Source: Congeria kusceri (Eukaryota; Mollusca; Bivalvia; Myida; Dreissenidae). Taken from it: 64,000 nucleotides of DNA. Location: the NCBI GenBank assembly GCA_027627225.1, contig CM051025.1:70902069-70966068 (forward strand), in the 5' to 3' direction. The notes below the pieces were generated by a model that was given only the letters and a program-made list of their open reading frames with translations, was not told the origin of the DNA and did no database searches. The position numbers and the translations under genes were made by a program. Each line of letters starts with the position of its first letter. The first letter of the stretch is position 1. Of this stretch, positions 14,601-24,275 are shown one piece after another.

Positions 14601-17600
14601 TATGGTAACGTGGTGGATTTCGTCATCTATATTATTTATACTCTCAATTGGTTGTCTCGTGTCACAATACCGGACAGTTGGTGTTTCCTCTGAGTACTTC
14701 GGTTTCCCCCATAGCACAAGACCACACCAAAAGAAATTTCCGTAACAAATAGCTGAAGATGAGTCCATAGTAAGTAAATTATGTAGGAGTGCTGGGACAC
14801 ACTCCGGGACCTCATATATAGAGAATAACAGGTTACAGCCTGGTCTTGTGTAATATATCAGGTGAGGCTGAGAATAATATTTTATTCGTGCCGAACCTGA
14901 TATATTACACAAGACCAGGCAGTCACCTGTTTTTCTATTTATCATACCCACGTTTTTCTTCAAATTACACCAAACGAGCTCATTTTTTACATATTTAAAA
15001 ACTAAGAGCCGCACTGATTTTACTGAGCCGGCTTTTACACGTTCACGTACATGTAGTTCTGGATTTCTAAAAGTTGACTGGATAATACCTTATTATTAAT
15101 ATTTCGCAAAGATAAATGAGCTGTTGTCACTACAAATACATAGATTACACACACGCATACGAGGGATGATATAAAATAATGTAGATATTTTTTCATATTT
15201 TTAAACATATAATTATTTCATAGAAAATAAGTACATTAAAATAAACTGGAATATATTTTGCATCAATTAAAAAAATTTCAGCGATTTTACTCTTCTCAGT
15301 TAAAAATGGCAGGCATTTATAATGAGTCACTATAGGCTACCCGGAGCACGTCAATTGGAATTCAATGACGTCGTTAACGTCATTTACTTCAGGGAAGAAT
15401 TGGCGCGAAATAAATGTTATTGTTTCAATATTATTATTTCACTATTAACCTAAATTAAAAAATCTTTTGATTTCCCATTACCGATCCGATATTTTAGAGG
15501 CGAGTCGGTAGGTAGGAACAATATTTTATTTTATTCCGAGAATTTACTTTTGTCATACATGAATGTCGTCATTTAAATAGCAATACATTATCTTTGTTTG
15601 AAAATCACAATTACTTTCTTCATCTTGATTGATACAATCAAGATTATACATGGTAAATCTGGCTTTAATAAGGGACATAACATAAAATAGAATACCTGAT
15701 GCTTTAAAAACAAATCGTTAAGTACTTGTATTATATTTAATACCAATGTCTGAATTAACTAGACACACATATTAATTTATGCAGCATATATACATACTGT
15801 CTGACAATACAACATGTGTATTATTATCAATGACTGAACTGGCTAGACAGTCCCAATCATATTAATACAGCACAAACACATACTGTTTGACTAGAAAAAT
15901 GTCAAATCAATGAATTGAAAATTAAAAATAATTTGATGAAAATGTCACAAATAAGAAAATCAGAAATATTGCTAACTCTGATGTCTCTGTCCTCTCAAAT
16001 ATAAACTGTGTTTTTGTAAATGACAGTTTAACAAAGAGCAGTTTAATACTAGTATCATATGTAAAATGTTGGCTGCTAATAAAAGAATTATTCCTTAACA
16101 AAACCAGTATTGACGTACACTATTTTGTTAATATCAGGGTGAAACCTTTCTGCACAGCCACTTGTTGATGTGCTAACTTAAATCGTAACTTTGTCGGTAA
16201 TTTTCTTGTTCTCGTCTTACCACGCACAATAAATCATTACAATACATCATCGCAAGTTTTACTTGTTTCAACTTTATGAATTTTGTATTTATTAATTGAT
16301 TTCAACAAACACGCTGAATGTTAGAAATAGGTAAATCAAATCCCCATATGGTCCCATTGTAAAACAGCAAAAACTCCTTGCATCGTTCGCCACTTTTCTT
16401 TGATTCAGATAGTGCGGGGTCTCTCATTGGACAGATTGTTCTCTCTGCTTTCAAAATTTAAAATGAAAACAAAAATGTATGCTACTTCAAAGAAAATTCG
16501 TCTCACTTCATTGTAGTCACTTGTAAGAAACACTCGTAATTTCGAAAAAATGCTGCCTATACATAAACTAATAAATATTCACATTTTCAGTAATTTATGC
16601 GAAAAATCTTTCTTTTGAAAGAAGAAAAAGCGAACTATTTAATATACAGACAACTTTCTAGGGGACCACCCCACTATTTACTGGTATCTAACCTTGAAAC
16701 AAAACGTAATTCTATACACAGATGATGACGTCATACGTCGACTGGTGTGTACACGACTAAACGTGAAACACACCAGGTTTAGTAGTATCCGATCCCTTGG
16801 CGCTTGTTTTCACACTCAAACGCATTACATACTCTTTTGTTCAAGCGCCTCGATGATCAAAATTGCCTATGAAAGTTGTGAGCGAAAAAAAATCAAGCAA
16901 TAAAAGAGCACTGCAGTAAATAAAAAAATAATAACCGCAGATTTTGCAATAAAATGTTTTGAGTCGGCGGCTTTTTTGTGGGTCGGTCGGTAAAGGGCAA
17001 ACAAACTTAATTTTAATTTAGGCCTTATTCAATATTTTCAGATATTTTAATTACGCTATCGTATCAATGATTCTTTTGTTGGAATCTCCGTAAAGAGGCA
17101 TTTCTCATCATGGTTTTGAGGCAATATGGTAACTAGTCTCGCATACACTTGTTCAGAGCGCTTTATGGCGTTTTGAATACCAATATATAAAATATATTTC
17201 AAAACATTCTTCATTTTAAGTATGTCTGATTACATTACACATTTAGCATATAAACGTGTATAATGTTAACATATGCATACAGCATTTTACTGAATCAAGA
17301 AAGGAAATACCTGTTAAAAATATTTAAAATAAAATAATATTTACGTCTTATTTTAAATCTGCATGTACACTGAAAATTAAAATAATGATGTAATTTGTCA
17401 TTGACATGTTTTCCTTATTGCTTACTAATCAACAAGCATTAATCATGGAGAAATAAACCAAGCGAGTCATTTCGCTTAGCTACCTGACCATTGACTGTCC
17501 GTGCTGATCAAGCAAATTTAAGCTGATTGACGTCGTCACCGTCGCGTCTTTTTTCCTTATCCATTCATGTCTCAATGCTTACAATGCCATCTAAAAATTC

Positions 17601-20600
17601 TATTGCACTATGTAAAAACACGTGCCCTACTAAAAAAACTGTATTCTGTTCGACTTGTTTATCAAATCAAAAGTCTGCATAGGTGATTTACAAATATCTT
17701 TACTCAATTTCATTACCACCCGAATTTAAAGTTGATCTCACAATTACATTTTTTCTCAATTGACGTTGTGCATCACCTTCATATCAATATTGATTTTATT
17801 AATTGGCAATCTTAAAATAAAGCCAATTTTTGGTATGATGTCAATGTATGTTTGTCTTACATTATACAAAATTTGTTTGAAGTAAGTATACTTATTTCGT
17901 ACAGAATTTACGATCTATTTACTTGTTGTAATGCAAATAAATGGCGTGCTCCGCTTAACGGTTACCATTTTTATATAATCAAATAGATTAGGCGCATAAC
18001 ACATTAATTTCAAAGATTACTTATTTTTATATAGGTTTTATTCAATTAATGTTATTTATTTGTGAACAATATAAAAAGTCTACGTTATTTTTGAACATCC
18101 CTCGTATTCATCAATTTTGGAAACGCAAACTGAAATGGGTTACAACGGTCAATTTCATCGGAGAACACGCATCGACACTTTGCTGTGAGACGCCATTTTA
18201 ATGATTTTGGAGTTGAGTATTGAAATTGACATTTTGAAAATCGTTTCAATAATGATTATAGCGTGTTCAATTTTTGGCAAAAGAATGTTTGAGACTCAAC
18301 ATAAACTGATCCTGTGTAAGTGACTCAGTGCATTTATTTAAAATGTATTGAAATAACTGTACATGGATGATTTATTGTTCCATTGATGACGTCATACCAC
18401 TACCAAAGTGCGGGTTTATGGGAATATTTACAAAAATAACGTTTTTGTGATTTATGACGATTAAAAATAACAAACTATATACGTTCTTGGTATCAAATTG
18501 TTTGTTTTGTTAAATCTGATTCATTTTTACTGAAAATGTTGAGTTTAGGAGTTGATTTCCAGTAACATGACGTACATCTAAATATTGACTGATATACACG
18601 CTACTGACCTGAGATAAAAAAATGTATCAGGCACCTTTGTATCAGGCCGATATCAGCATAGTGGTATGATAAAAATCAGCTTCGGCGCGGAAGGACCTTA
18701 TCAATTTCGAGATACACTGCATACACACAGTTGTCTCGCGGCATCATTTGACTCGCGGTATTTAAAAATGCGCCACAAATCTCATGTTAATCCATTCAAA
18801 CTAGGGATGGCATCGAATATCAAAATCGGTATTCGAATATTCGCCTTTTCATTCAATCGAATATTCGAATATATTCATATTAACTACATTGAGCTTAAGC
18901 TTTGTAACCTATTCGGCACCATGTAAATATTGTTTACAGAGTTTTAGTACAATTATCTTCGTATCTTCATTAACAAACTACAACATGTCGATAAGCATTT
19001 AATTATCGGCAAATTTTAGCAGCATTTCTCAGCTATAATGACTGCTAAATGTGTGATCGCATTTATTGTTTTTTTTTAATCTTTTCACAGGTTATTTTCC
19101 TTTCAAATGTTATGGCTTCATACTAGTATTGTCCGATATTACCGTCGACACGGACTCGTATATTCCATATCTTTGTCTCACACTTGACACGGGGCTATAA
19201 TCTGTTAAAAAAAGACGGAGTTATGTATCTACTGGTGAAATATTGCTTTTACATTTAAAGCAAGATACTTTCTACAGTAAATAAATTAATGTTTTAAAAA
19301 GCAATACAAATTTGCGAATATTCCAATAGCGTTTTAACTATTTGAATAACGATCATTCAATCGAATATTTGAATATTTTTGCCATCCCTATTTGAAACTG
19401 TTGACATACTTTCTTTCTCGTTTTTCATGAAAAACCCGGCTATTCACCACTTATTGAAGTAGTGTAGTGTAAAATATGTCTCCATCCGCATTGTCCTGGA
19501 AAATTAACATGCCAACAGTCGGTCTCCACGATTATCAAATAACCGTATTCGATCATAAGTGTTATTTAGAATTTGTCGGGCTCGTTATTTATCATTGTGT
19601 TATCAATTCTCAACAAGTATAATATTATTTTCAATTTAGTGCAGTGTAACCATTGTATGGAAGTTATATGCATTGGCATCTGAATACCGCGAGTCAAATA
19701 ATGACGTAACTAGGTCAACATGTGCGATACTAATCAAGTTTGTTTCGTTTATTTACAGTCTTTCTTAGTTATTTCGATAATTGGTATTAAAACGGAATCG
19801 AAAGATGGTCAACAAAATTCTCTTGATAGTCTATGTGCATACTGTCGTAAATGGAATATCACGGTTAATATAGAGAAAACTAAAATCATGGTCTTCAGAA
19901 AAGGGGGAAGGTTGGGGATTAATGACAAATGGTTATACAATAATCAAGAAGTTGAAGTTGTTAACTCGTTCAATTATTTAGGGGTGGTGTTTTCCAGTGG
20001 CGGATCCTTCGCGCAGGCTACGAAAACACTTGCGGGAAAAGGATTGCGATCTCTACATTCATTGATGTCCTTAATTAGAAATAACAATGTGCCAATAAAT
20101 ATTATGTTTAATTTGTTTGATGCATACGTACTATCAGTTTTAAATTACTGCTCAGAAGTTTGGGGTTATGTACAGACAGAAGTTTTAGAAAGAGTCCATA
20201 AGAAGTTCTGTAAATGGGTATTAATGTAAAACAGCCTACCAATACTCTAGCATTGTATAGCGAATTAGGTAGATTTCCATTGTTTATTGAAAGATATGTT
20301 AGAATGATTAAATATTTTTTAAAGCTCCACACTGTTAAGCAATATAATTGTATTTTATATACCATATCAAATGAACAGTTAAATAATATAGATGTAAACA
20401 ATTCTGGCACAAATTGGGCCTCACAGGTACGTTATATCTTACAGACATCCGGTCTAAATGATATATGGCTCTGTCCCGGTTCTGTTAAGATAGAAGCATT
20501 CATTCCCATATTTAGAACTCGACTCCGAGTTATCTATATTAGCAATTGGCGGTCAGATCTAGACTTAGATAAAACTTAAATTTGAACAATCAGCATATAT

Positions 20601-23600
20601 GTCTGTTGGAAAATTCAAAATACAGAAATGTCTTGGCCAAATTACATTTGTCAAAAATCGGTCGGCACAATAATGTACCAAGAAATGAACGGTAATGTAC
20701 ACTTTGCGAACATAATGATATTGAAGATGAATTCCATTTTGTCCTCAAGTGCCCTATGTACACCCACATTCGAAAACAATATATCCCAAAATATTTTTAT
20801 ACTCGCACAAGTTTGGTAAAATATATTGCTTTAATGCAATGTGAAAATAAAACGATCATAAAAAGGCTGGCAACATATTGTCATAAAGCATTTCAGCTAA
20901 GAGAAACATTAATTTAATTTATCAAATAATTTATACATTTTTTGTTCATTCTAATTTTGACTGTTTATATATGATATGTCTGTTAAATATTTACGGATAC
21001 AACACTGTTTACGTACGTTTACTCAACATTGCCGTATTGTGTCTGTTTGTTTATTTTATATTGAAATAGTAACAAATGTATTTTATTGTTCCCTGTAGGC
21101 TACATATGCATTGCTCTGTACTTATCAAATGACTTCCGACTTAAAATGTTACTACTTTAGTGAAGTTAATCTACATTCCTGTCAAGCTTCCAGTACTGAT
21201 GTAAATTAAAATTCAATTTAACAACCTGTATGTTGTTAACGTTTAAACACTCTCACTTTTATGACTGTTTGAAATTAGATAAATATTTGTAATTGATAAT
21301 ATTTAAATGTATTATGTACATGTCACATGCAATGTATGTGTTCTTGGTCTGTTTGTATAACGATAAGCTTGTAATGCTTAAGTTAAATAAATATTCTGTT
21401 CTGTTCTGTTCTGTATATATTCTATGTGTTTCCCGATTAATCTCAAAGTCTTCTCGTTAATTAACGTATTTATTAAATTGTCATATTACTTTGTGTATTG
21501 GGTGTCTGTTTTGCGAAGTTTGAAGTGTATAGATCTGTTTTACTATTAATAAATGTATGACACAGTAAATGAATCGAAATAAAATCTAAGAACTGTTTTC
21601 TATGTAGTTTTATTATGACATCAATACATCAGCTGATGATTATGACTGATGATGATGATGATAATGATGATGATGATGGAAAAATTCGTATTAAATTCAT
21701 AGAGTCGACAACGATAAGAATGGTTTTTAACGACACATTAATTCGTTTACCTATTATACATCCTGGATAAATAAACACAAAGACTCGGACATTTAAAAAA
21801 ACGGACGAATATTCGAATATTATTCGAATATTGAAATCGAATATTCGAATAGCGTTTTGGTATTCGTTGCCATCCCTAAAAACTACAATTACGAAATGAG
21901 AAAGGTGTTAGTTGTTTAATCAATTAGCAGTTTTAATGAACAATTAAATACCGCGCCTTAACAAATTAACAGATGACCCGTATAAAGACGTTTTTCATTC
22001 GTTTTCGAAGTATGTCAATTAAAATGCGTTGTGTTATTTAGTTACAAAAAGGCAAATCCATAAGTTTGAAAGATATGAACTCGTAATTATAGCACAAAGG
22101 GACTGTGCACATCCCCGTTTACCTTCCATATCTCGAGGTATCTCTTGTGTTTCAGGATGGTCTCCGCTATGAGCACGTGACCCGCACTGATGGCCTGCAT
22201 GACGGCCTCCATCACGTGCCGCTTACTGGACCGGTCCAGCAGCTGCTCTACTACCTGAAAAAAAGAAGTGTGATGTGTACAGGGCCCATATTAATACAGA
22301 TTCTTAACTGGTTAAGTATGTAAATCCACACACTTTTGCTGATTTTGGACGATTTCTCTGTATAATTACATCAAACGAAACCAACAAGTTAAACATAATA
22401 GCAAGTATATGAATTAGTACTCAATCGACTCTGTTAAAAACTTGGGTTACGTTGTTGAAACAGGCGCGTGCATCTAACGATACCGTAAAATTATTAGTAT
22501 TGGTCATACAAACGCCTTTTTTTTCAGGTGTCCGAATTGAAGAATTTTCCGGATTTACGAACATAAGTTGAAAATAAGTAAAAATTTGAATTTGTGTTCG
22601 AAACATTATGCTTTGGAACCTGCGCATGGTAAAAGCTTAATAATGATACACAAAATCATAACATGTGTATGGTAAATACTAAATATTAGTACACAAACGT
22701 ATAACATGTGTATGGTAAATACTAAATATGAATACACAAAGTCATGAAATTGCAACTTCTGGATCAAAATCTTTAAACAAAGCTGACGTACCTCAAGATG
22801 CTCGTTTTGCACTGCCAGCTGGAGAGGCGTGCGGCCCAGCGTGTCGATACAGTCGACGTCAGCGTGGGGGTTCTCGGAGAGCACCCGGTGGACCGTCTCC
22901 ACGTCACCGAACTCGGCCGCGTGCAGGAACACGTCCTCTATGTCCATTACCTGTTAGGTCAGAGTTTGTTGATTTTTAGTTTCTTGAATCCGCCGATCCG
23001 ATTTTATTTTGAAATTACATCTAACAAAAAATACCAAGTGGGAAACAACCAATATTTAAAAAGTATAACTAAAAATTGTATAATCGTGTATTTCCACTGT
23101 TGACTGATCCTGTATTCCTCATGAATATTATTGAAATATCAAAAATTTTCAACTCGCAGTTAATTGTAAAAAAACACATAGTAAATCATATTTTAATTCA
23201 ACATAAATCTTGTTGACTTTATATGCATTGTATTATTATTGTTATTTAACATGTTTATTGTAAAACATTTTCTTAAATATAATAAACATCTATGTTATAT
23301 TTTTCATTTTATTTCCGCTTCCAACTTGAGAAATTTTCCAAAGATGTCCGAGAAACTAATACAAAAATCTCTATGGCCTTGTATATTAAACACTTTACCT
23401 TTTTCAGTATTTGCCCTGTATTTGCATCACAAGTTTAACCATGTGCTTCTTGTGTAAACTAGGTTATTTACAGATACCGTAATCAGATGACATCCGAGTG
23501 GAATTATTGGATAAAACACGCAATTAATTTATTGCTGTACTTCTCACAACTGTATGCTTCAAAACTGATACGTATCACGTTTGTGCACAAAGGTGTACGG

Positions 23601-24275
23601 TAAATGATTTCGTATATACGAGTCATATATAATTAATAATTAAATACACCTCTGACCTCAAACATATAATGTTATATTACAGTAATAAATACAGTATGTG
23701 ATACAATATTTACATCATCTCTCTTGTTTGACCTACTTCAGTGATCTTATTTAATGTCAGAGGTTCTTATTTAATATTTATTTTGCATATAAAACCAAAT
23801 TCAGATACGAGAACCATCGAACAGTAGAGCAGCATTATGCCAAATTTTTGGGTCAGGTATGCAATGAAAAGTAACGAGAAGTAACGAGTCAGCGTATAAA
23901 AAGTGGTCAAATTTGGGTGGAAGGTTGGACAAACTAAGGTCAATCTCCTATCCTAATAAATTGCATGAAGAGTGCCACATTGGCCAGCTATATTTTTATA
24001 ATACTTTATGCGGCAGCAATATAGTATGTCAAACGACTAAAACGTAGCTCCTACGTTAAATAACATAGTTGATTTTGGTATCTAAGATCAAGGTCAAGGT
24101 CATGACAAGGTCAAACTGAGAAAAAATAAATAAATAAAAAGAAACACTTTATTTGAGTATTACGTGCTTGTTGTTACTTGTCACTTACTGACTGGGTATC
24201 CACGCTGCTCGTCTTGGAAGTGAGGCTCATTTTCGAACCGGGCCGCCGCCACGGATGCTTCATCCCAGTGGACAT
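515..24275 (-). CDS. TRPC-family cation channel gene, 12 exons visible, 3' part off window
   Basis: Spliced minus-strand gene encoding a canonical transient receptor potential (TRPC) channel of the plasma membrane, a non-selective calcium-permeable channel family usually gated downstream of phospholipase C. Twelve exons join in phase to about 553 residues. Order seen: short N-terminus (1-29), ankyrin repeats (about 32-170, with 'GRTPLQLAVQNEHLE' and 'DLTPLILAAQKNQFEIVQLL'), the TRP_2 domain (about 180-260, with 'RLNAFRGLASDAYISISSKD'), the pre-S1 motif FVAHPSCQQRL (305-315), hydrophobic segments in exons 7-10, and LSEGLFAMANVL at the end. S5, pore, S6 and the TRP box should lie left of position 1. 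The start is the first ATG after an in-frame TAG two codons upstream. Family identity is strong; assignment to a TRPC subtype is not possible from this part. Coordinates are a gene span; exons are listed separately. Confidence 0.93.
588..2884. other. TRPC intron 11
   Basis: Contains a G tract (828-841), the tRNA-headed SINE described separately and, at about 2393-2456, a short inverted repeat ('gcaaaactatgctaa' against 'atagcatagttttgc'). Otherwise AT-rich without recognisable coding content. Confidence 0.7.
1285..1553 (-). mobile_element. tRNA-headed SINE-like element
   Basis: On the minus strand the first ~70 nt resemble a tRNA: a box A-like TGGTCTAGTGG (1531-1541), a stem-loop with TTCACAA in the anticodon loop (Val CAC-like), and a box B-like TGTTCGAGCCC (1488-1498). 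A GC-rich, unrelated body of about 190 nt follows. That head-plus-body plan is typical of RNA-polymerase-III SINEs. The acceptor stem is not convincingly paired, so it is not called a tRNA gene. The downstream boundary is approximate. Confidence 0.6.
2885..2981 (-). CDS. TRPC exon 11 (residues 498-529, small exon)
   Basis: Found because exon 10 ends in phase 0 but exon 12 needs phase 1. Acceptor TGTTTTGCAG|GTG, excellent donor GCGG|GTAAGT, 97 nt. Reads VHIAIHYLDTAEVSAMLRDV then YYTQYSLYWIVA. Joining creates a GAC codon (Asp) and leads into RFYWLTWDPINLSEG. Both splice sites and the phase fit, and the length is right for the variable S3-S4 loop of TRPC proteins. Confidence 0.88.
3179..4036 (+). 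mobile_element. ~860-bp element with GACTGTTGGCG terminal inverted repeats, copy 1
   Basis: Starts with 'tagactgttggcggcagcc' and ends near 'gtcgccaccagtctttctac', so the ends are inverted copies of each other (GACTGTTGGCG / CGCCAACAGTC in better-preserved copies). Related copies lie at 31733-32246, 32640-33502 and 33503-34305. There is no coding capacity; a non-autonomous DNA element is the likeliest explanation. Confidence 0.7.
4656..5396. mobile_element. 741-bp foldback MITE with ~80-bp inverted repeats
   Basis: Terminal inverted repeats are essentially identical for about 80 bp (left 4656-4735; right about 5318-5396), starting TATGGTGGCATAGAACTGCC. Both sides carry the same 6-bp direct repeat aaagcc (4650-4655 and 5397-5402), a target-site duplication. 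The interior is made of diverged repeats rich in TTCGCG and CACGTTAA and has no open frame of note. Near-perfect ends suggest a fairly recent insertion. Confidence 0.88.
5608..5740. repeat. (CTGT)n/(CCGT)n microsatellite
   Basis: Tetranucleotide tract changing from CTGT to CCGT units and back. It produces long but meaningless open frames on both strands. Confidence 0.97.
5765..6335. repeat. Dispersed inverted repeat pair around 'aagaatgttcgtag'
   Basis: 'aagaatgttcgtagccatgg' occurs at about 5880 and again at 6305 ('aagaatgttcgtagtcatgg'), with the inverted form 'ccatggctacgaacattctt' at 6171. Adjacent sequence (for example 'atatcttccaa' at 5800 and its inverse at 6270) also matches, so this looks like two related elements in opposite orientation. 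It ends just before TRPC exon 10. Confidence 0.6.
6354..6493 (-). CDS. TRPC exon 10 (residues 451-497, membrane helix)
   Basis: Acceptor CTTGCAG|GT AAC, donor AAG|GTGAGC, 140 nt, phase 1 in, 0 out. Reads NLCHECVQVFQAGFDAYVSS then LYNLMDFTILAVYVCSFALK. The 'NLMDF' motif matches the conserved W/Y-N-x-x-D-F position of TRPC S3. Confidence 0.93.
6895..7032 (-). CDS. TRPC exon 9 (residues 405-450, extracellular loop into next helix)
   Basis: Acceptor ATCCCACAG|GA; 138 nt, phase 1 in and out. Reads NLYPDIFRKYEAMRNASALF then PMRPMFPSPLQILISIWIA. No GT donor fits the reading frame and family length; GCAG|GCGGGT, a GC donor, joins in frame to exon 10 and gives IAG-NLCHEC, equal in length to the usual TRPC segment. 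Exon end therefore depends on a GC-AG intron. Confidence 0.85.
7353..7599. mobile_element. Palindromic MITE-like dispersed repeat, copy 1
   Basis: Ends are inverted copies: 'tgaggcgcgtcgtgg' on the left and 'ccacgacacgcctca' on the right, with internal hairpins such as 'cagcctgtgcagtccgcac'. Other copies in this window: 30694-30906, 37591-37692, 49724-49983, 53556-53682, and a fragment at 37055-37088. The high copy number in 64 kb is typical of MITEs. Confidence 0.8.
7677..7806 (-). CDS. TRPC exon 8 (residues 362-404, membrane segment)
   Basis: Acceptor GTGTCCAG|GGC, donor CTCG|GTGAAT (phase 1). Encodes GVKVLKYPWIKFTVHSISYI then AFLVMIAVHTVEATRI: the S1-like hydrophobic segment and following extracellular loop. 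Cys and Asn residues near the end (CNYTLG) give a possible N-glycosylation site NYT. Confidence 0.9.
7807..9596. other. TRPC intron 7, no feature seen
   Basis: AT-rich intron. Nothing recognised apart from short direct similarities ('tatatgcat' motifs near 9245 and 9315). Confidence 0.6.
9597..9767 (-). CDS. TRPC exon 7 (residues 305-361, pre-S1 and first membrane segment)
   Basis: Acceptor ATTTCAG|TTT, donor AAG|GTATTC, 57 codons, phase 0. Begins with FVAHPSCQQRL, the near-invariant TRPC pre-S1 motif, followed by a hydrophobic run (MLAMFLFAYPMLALMYIM) that is the first membrane-associated helix. Confidence 0.95.
9768..11352. other. TRPC intron 6, no feature seen
   Basis: AT-rich; a short palindromic run 'gcgtatttgcgtaaatacgc' at about 10332 is the only structure noticed. 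Confidence 0.6.
11353..11526 (-). CDS. TRPC exon 6 (residues 247-304, linker helices)
   Basis: Acceptor TCTGCAG|CAA, donor AAG|GTAACA, 58 codons, phase 0. Reads QEYKELINQLSEFVVKLLDR, an acidic/polar middle with NKTGKPNEDRY, then LARLRLAVQYQEKK, which is the family's lead-in to the pre-S1 FVAHP motif of the next exon. Confidence 0.94.
11527..13207. other. TRPC intron 5
   Basis: AT-rich. Contains GTTACC-type short repeats at about 11883-11935 and a poly-C tract near 12350-12362; no coding content recognised. Confidence 0.6.
13208..13384 (-). CDS. TRPC exon 5 (residues 188-246, TRP_2 domain)
   Basis: Acceptor ATTGACAG|GAA, donor AAG|GTGTGT, 59 codons, phase 0. Encodes the most diagnostic TRPC stretch: ECDNKRKFDQLRAAKYRLNA, FRGLASDAYISISSKDPILT, then the AFKLAKELKNIAKAEKCFK helix. 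Confidence 0.96.
13894..14076 (-). CDS. TRPC exon 4 (residues 127-187, ankyrin repeat and start of TRP_2)
   Basis: Acceptor GTTTAAAG|GAT, donor CAG|GTGTGG, 61 codons, phase 0. Contains the family signature DLTPLILAAQKNQFEIVQLL followed by RGDRIQTPHKFSCLC, where the Cys pair begins the conserved linker region. Reading beyond the donor soon leaves the family pattern, which fixes the exon end. Confidence 0.95.
14244..14592 (+). mobile_element. Poly-C MITE family, copy 1
   Basis: Ends 'taatgcacctagcaat' and 'attgataggtgcatta' form an inverted pair. The interior shares 'aatttgacaaa', 'atcaaatggcccg' and 'aattcccgcctgtcgggaat' with the copy at 58898-59185 and, in reverse, with the interrupted copy at 35398-36663. 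A run of C precedes the right end in each. Confidence 0.75.
14641..14812 (+). repeat. Dispersed repeat shared with 25828-26020
   Basis: 'ggttgtctcgtgtcacaata' through 'gtaggagtgctgggacacac' matches 25828-26020 in order ('ccggacagttggtgtttcct', 'cggtttccccc', 'agcacaagacca', 'taggagtgctgggacaca'). Probably two diverged copies of a SINE-like repeat. Confidence 0.55.
18802..19390. mobile_element. hAT-like MITE with degenerate 8-bp target duplication
   Basis: Begins TAGGGATGGCATCGAATATC and ends GCCATCCCTA, an inverted pair typical of hAT elements. The flanks are attcaaac (18794-18801) and tttgaaac (19391-19398), matching at 6 of 8 positions, the length expected for a hAT target duplication. Subterminal regions are rich in CGAATATTCG. 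There is no transposase. Confidence 0.75.
19790..21415 (+). mobile_element. 5'-truncated LINE (non-LTR retrotransposon) remnant
   Basis: Encodes the C-terminal half of a reverse-transcriptase polyprotein: WNITVNIEKTKIMVFRKGGR, FNYLGVVFSSGGSF, VLSVLNYCSEVWGY. After a frameshift near 20215 it continues with ELGRFPLFIERYVRMIKYF and ASQVRYILQ. After another shift the Cys-rich C-terminus appears (CTLCEHNDIEDEFHFVLKCP, stop near 20919). It ends with about four TTCTG repeats (21394-21414), a CR1-like tail. Frameshifts and the missing 5' part make it a dead copy. A relative lies at 57305-58475 on the other strand. Confidence 0.88.
21640..21677. repeat. (GAT)n microsatellite
   Basis: Simple trinucleotide tract, tgatgatgatgatgataatg and following, inside TRPC intron 3. 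Confidence 0.9.
21800..21878. mobile_element. Solitary hAT-like MITE end
   Basis: CGAATATTCGAATAGCG followed by 'ttcgttgccatcccta' matches the right end of the element at 18802-19390. No partner end with a matching target duplication was found, so it is treated as a fragment. Confidence 0.55.
22123..22254 (-). CDS. TRPC exon 3 (residues 83-126, ankyrin repeat)
   Basis: Acceptor TTTTTTTCAG|GTA, donor AAG|GTAAAC, 44 codons, phase 0. Reads VVEQLLDRSSKRHVMEAVMQ, then AISAGHVLIAETILKHKRYL, the TRPC ankyrin segment that follows 'AVQNEHLE'. The 8-kb intron after it carries most of the transposon load of this gene. Confidence 0.93.
22792..22950 (-). CDS. TRPC exon 2 (residues 30-82, first ankyrin repeats)
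   Basis: Acceptor CTAACAG|GTA, donor GAG|GTACGT, 53 codons, phase 0 at both ends. Reads VMDIEDVFLHAAEFGDVETV, then an ankyrin helix pair with GRTPLQLAVQNEHLE. The internal ATG at codon 2 could serve as an alternative start if exon 1 is skipped. The exon is much more GC-rich than its introns. Confidence 0.93.
22951..24188. other. TRPC intron 1, no feature seen
   Basis: AT-rich intron. The short motif 'caaggtcaaggtcatgacaa' at about 24090 resembles the 'gaccttgacc' repeats elsewhere in the window; nothing else noticed. Confidence 0.55.
24189..24275 (-). CDS. TRPC exon 1 (residues 1-29, start codon)
   Basis: Starts with ATG at 24275-24273, preceded two codons upstream by in-frame TAG, and reads MSTGMKHPWRRPGSK and on to DTQS. 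It ends at a consensus donor (TCA|GTAAGT), phase 0. The segment is basic and Ser/Thr-rich, as expected for a cytosolic N-terminus ahead of ankyrin repeats. It is the least conserved part of the family, so its assignment rests on splice phase, start context and position. Confidence 0.75.

Larger units (their letters stand above)
14077..22122. other. TRPC intron 3 (8 kb), transposon-rich
   Basis: Largest intron seen in the gene. It holds a poly-C MITE (14244-14592), a 25-bp inverted repeat pair (about 14838-14935), a hAT-like MITE, a truncated LINE and a solitary hAT-like end (21869-21878). The stretch 15200-17900 is AT-rich with nothing recognisable. Confidence 0.75.
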
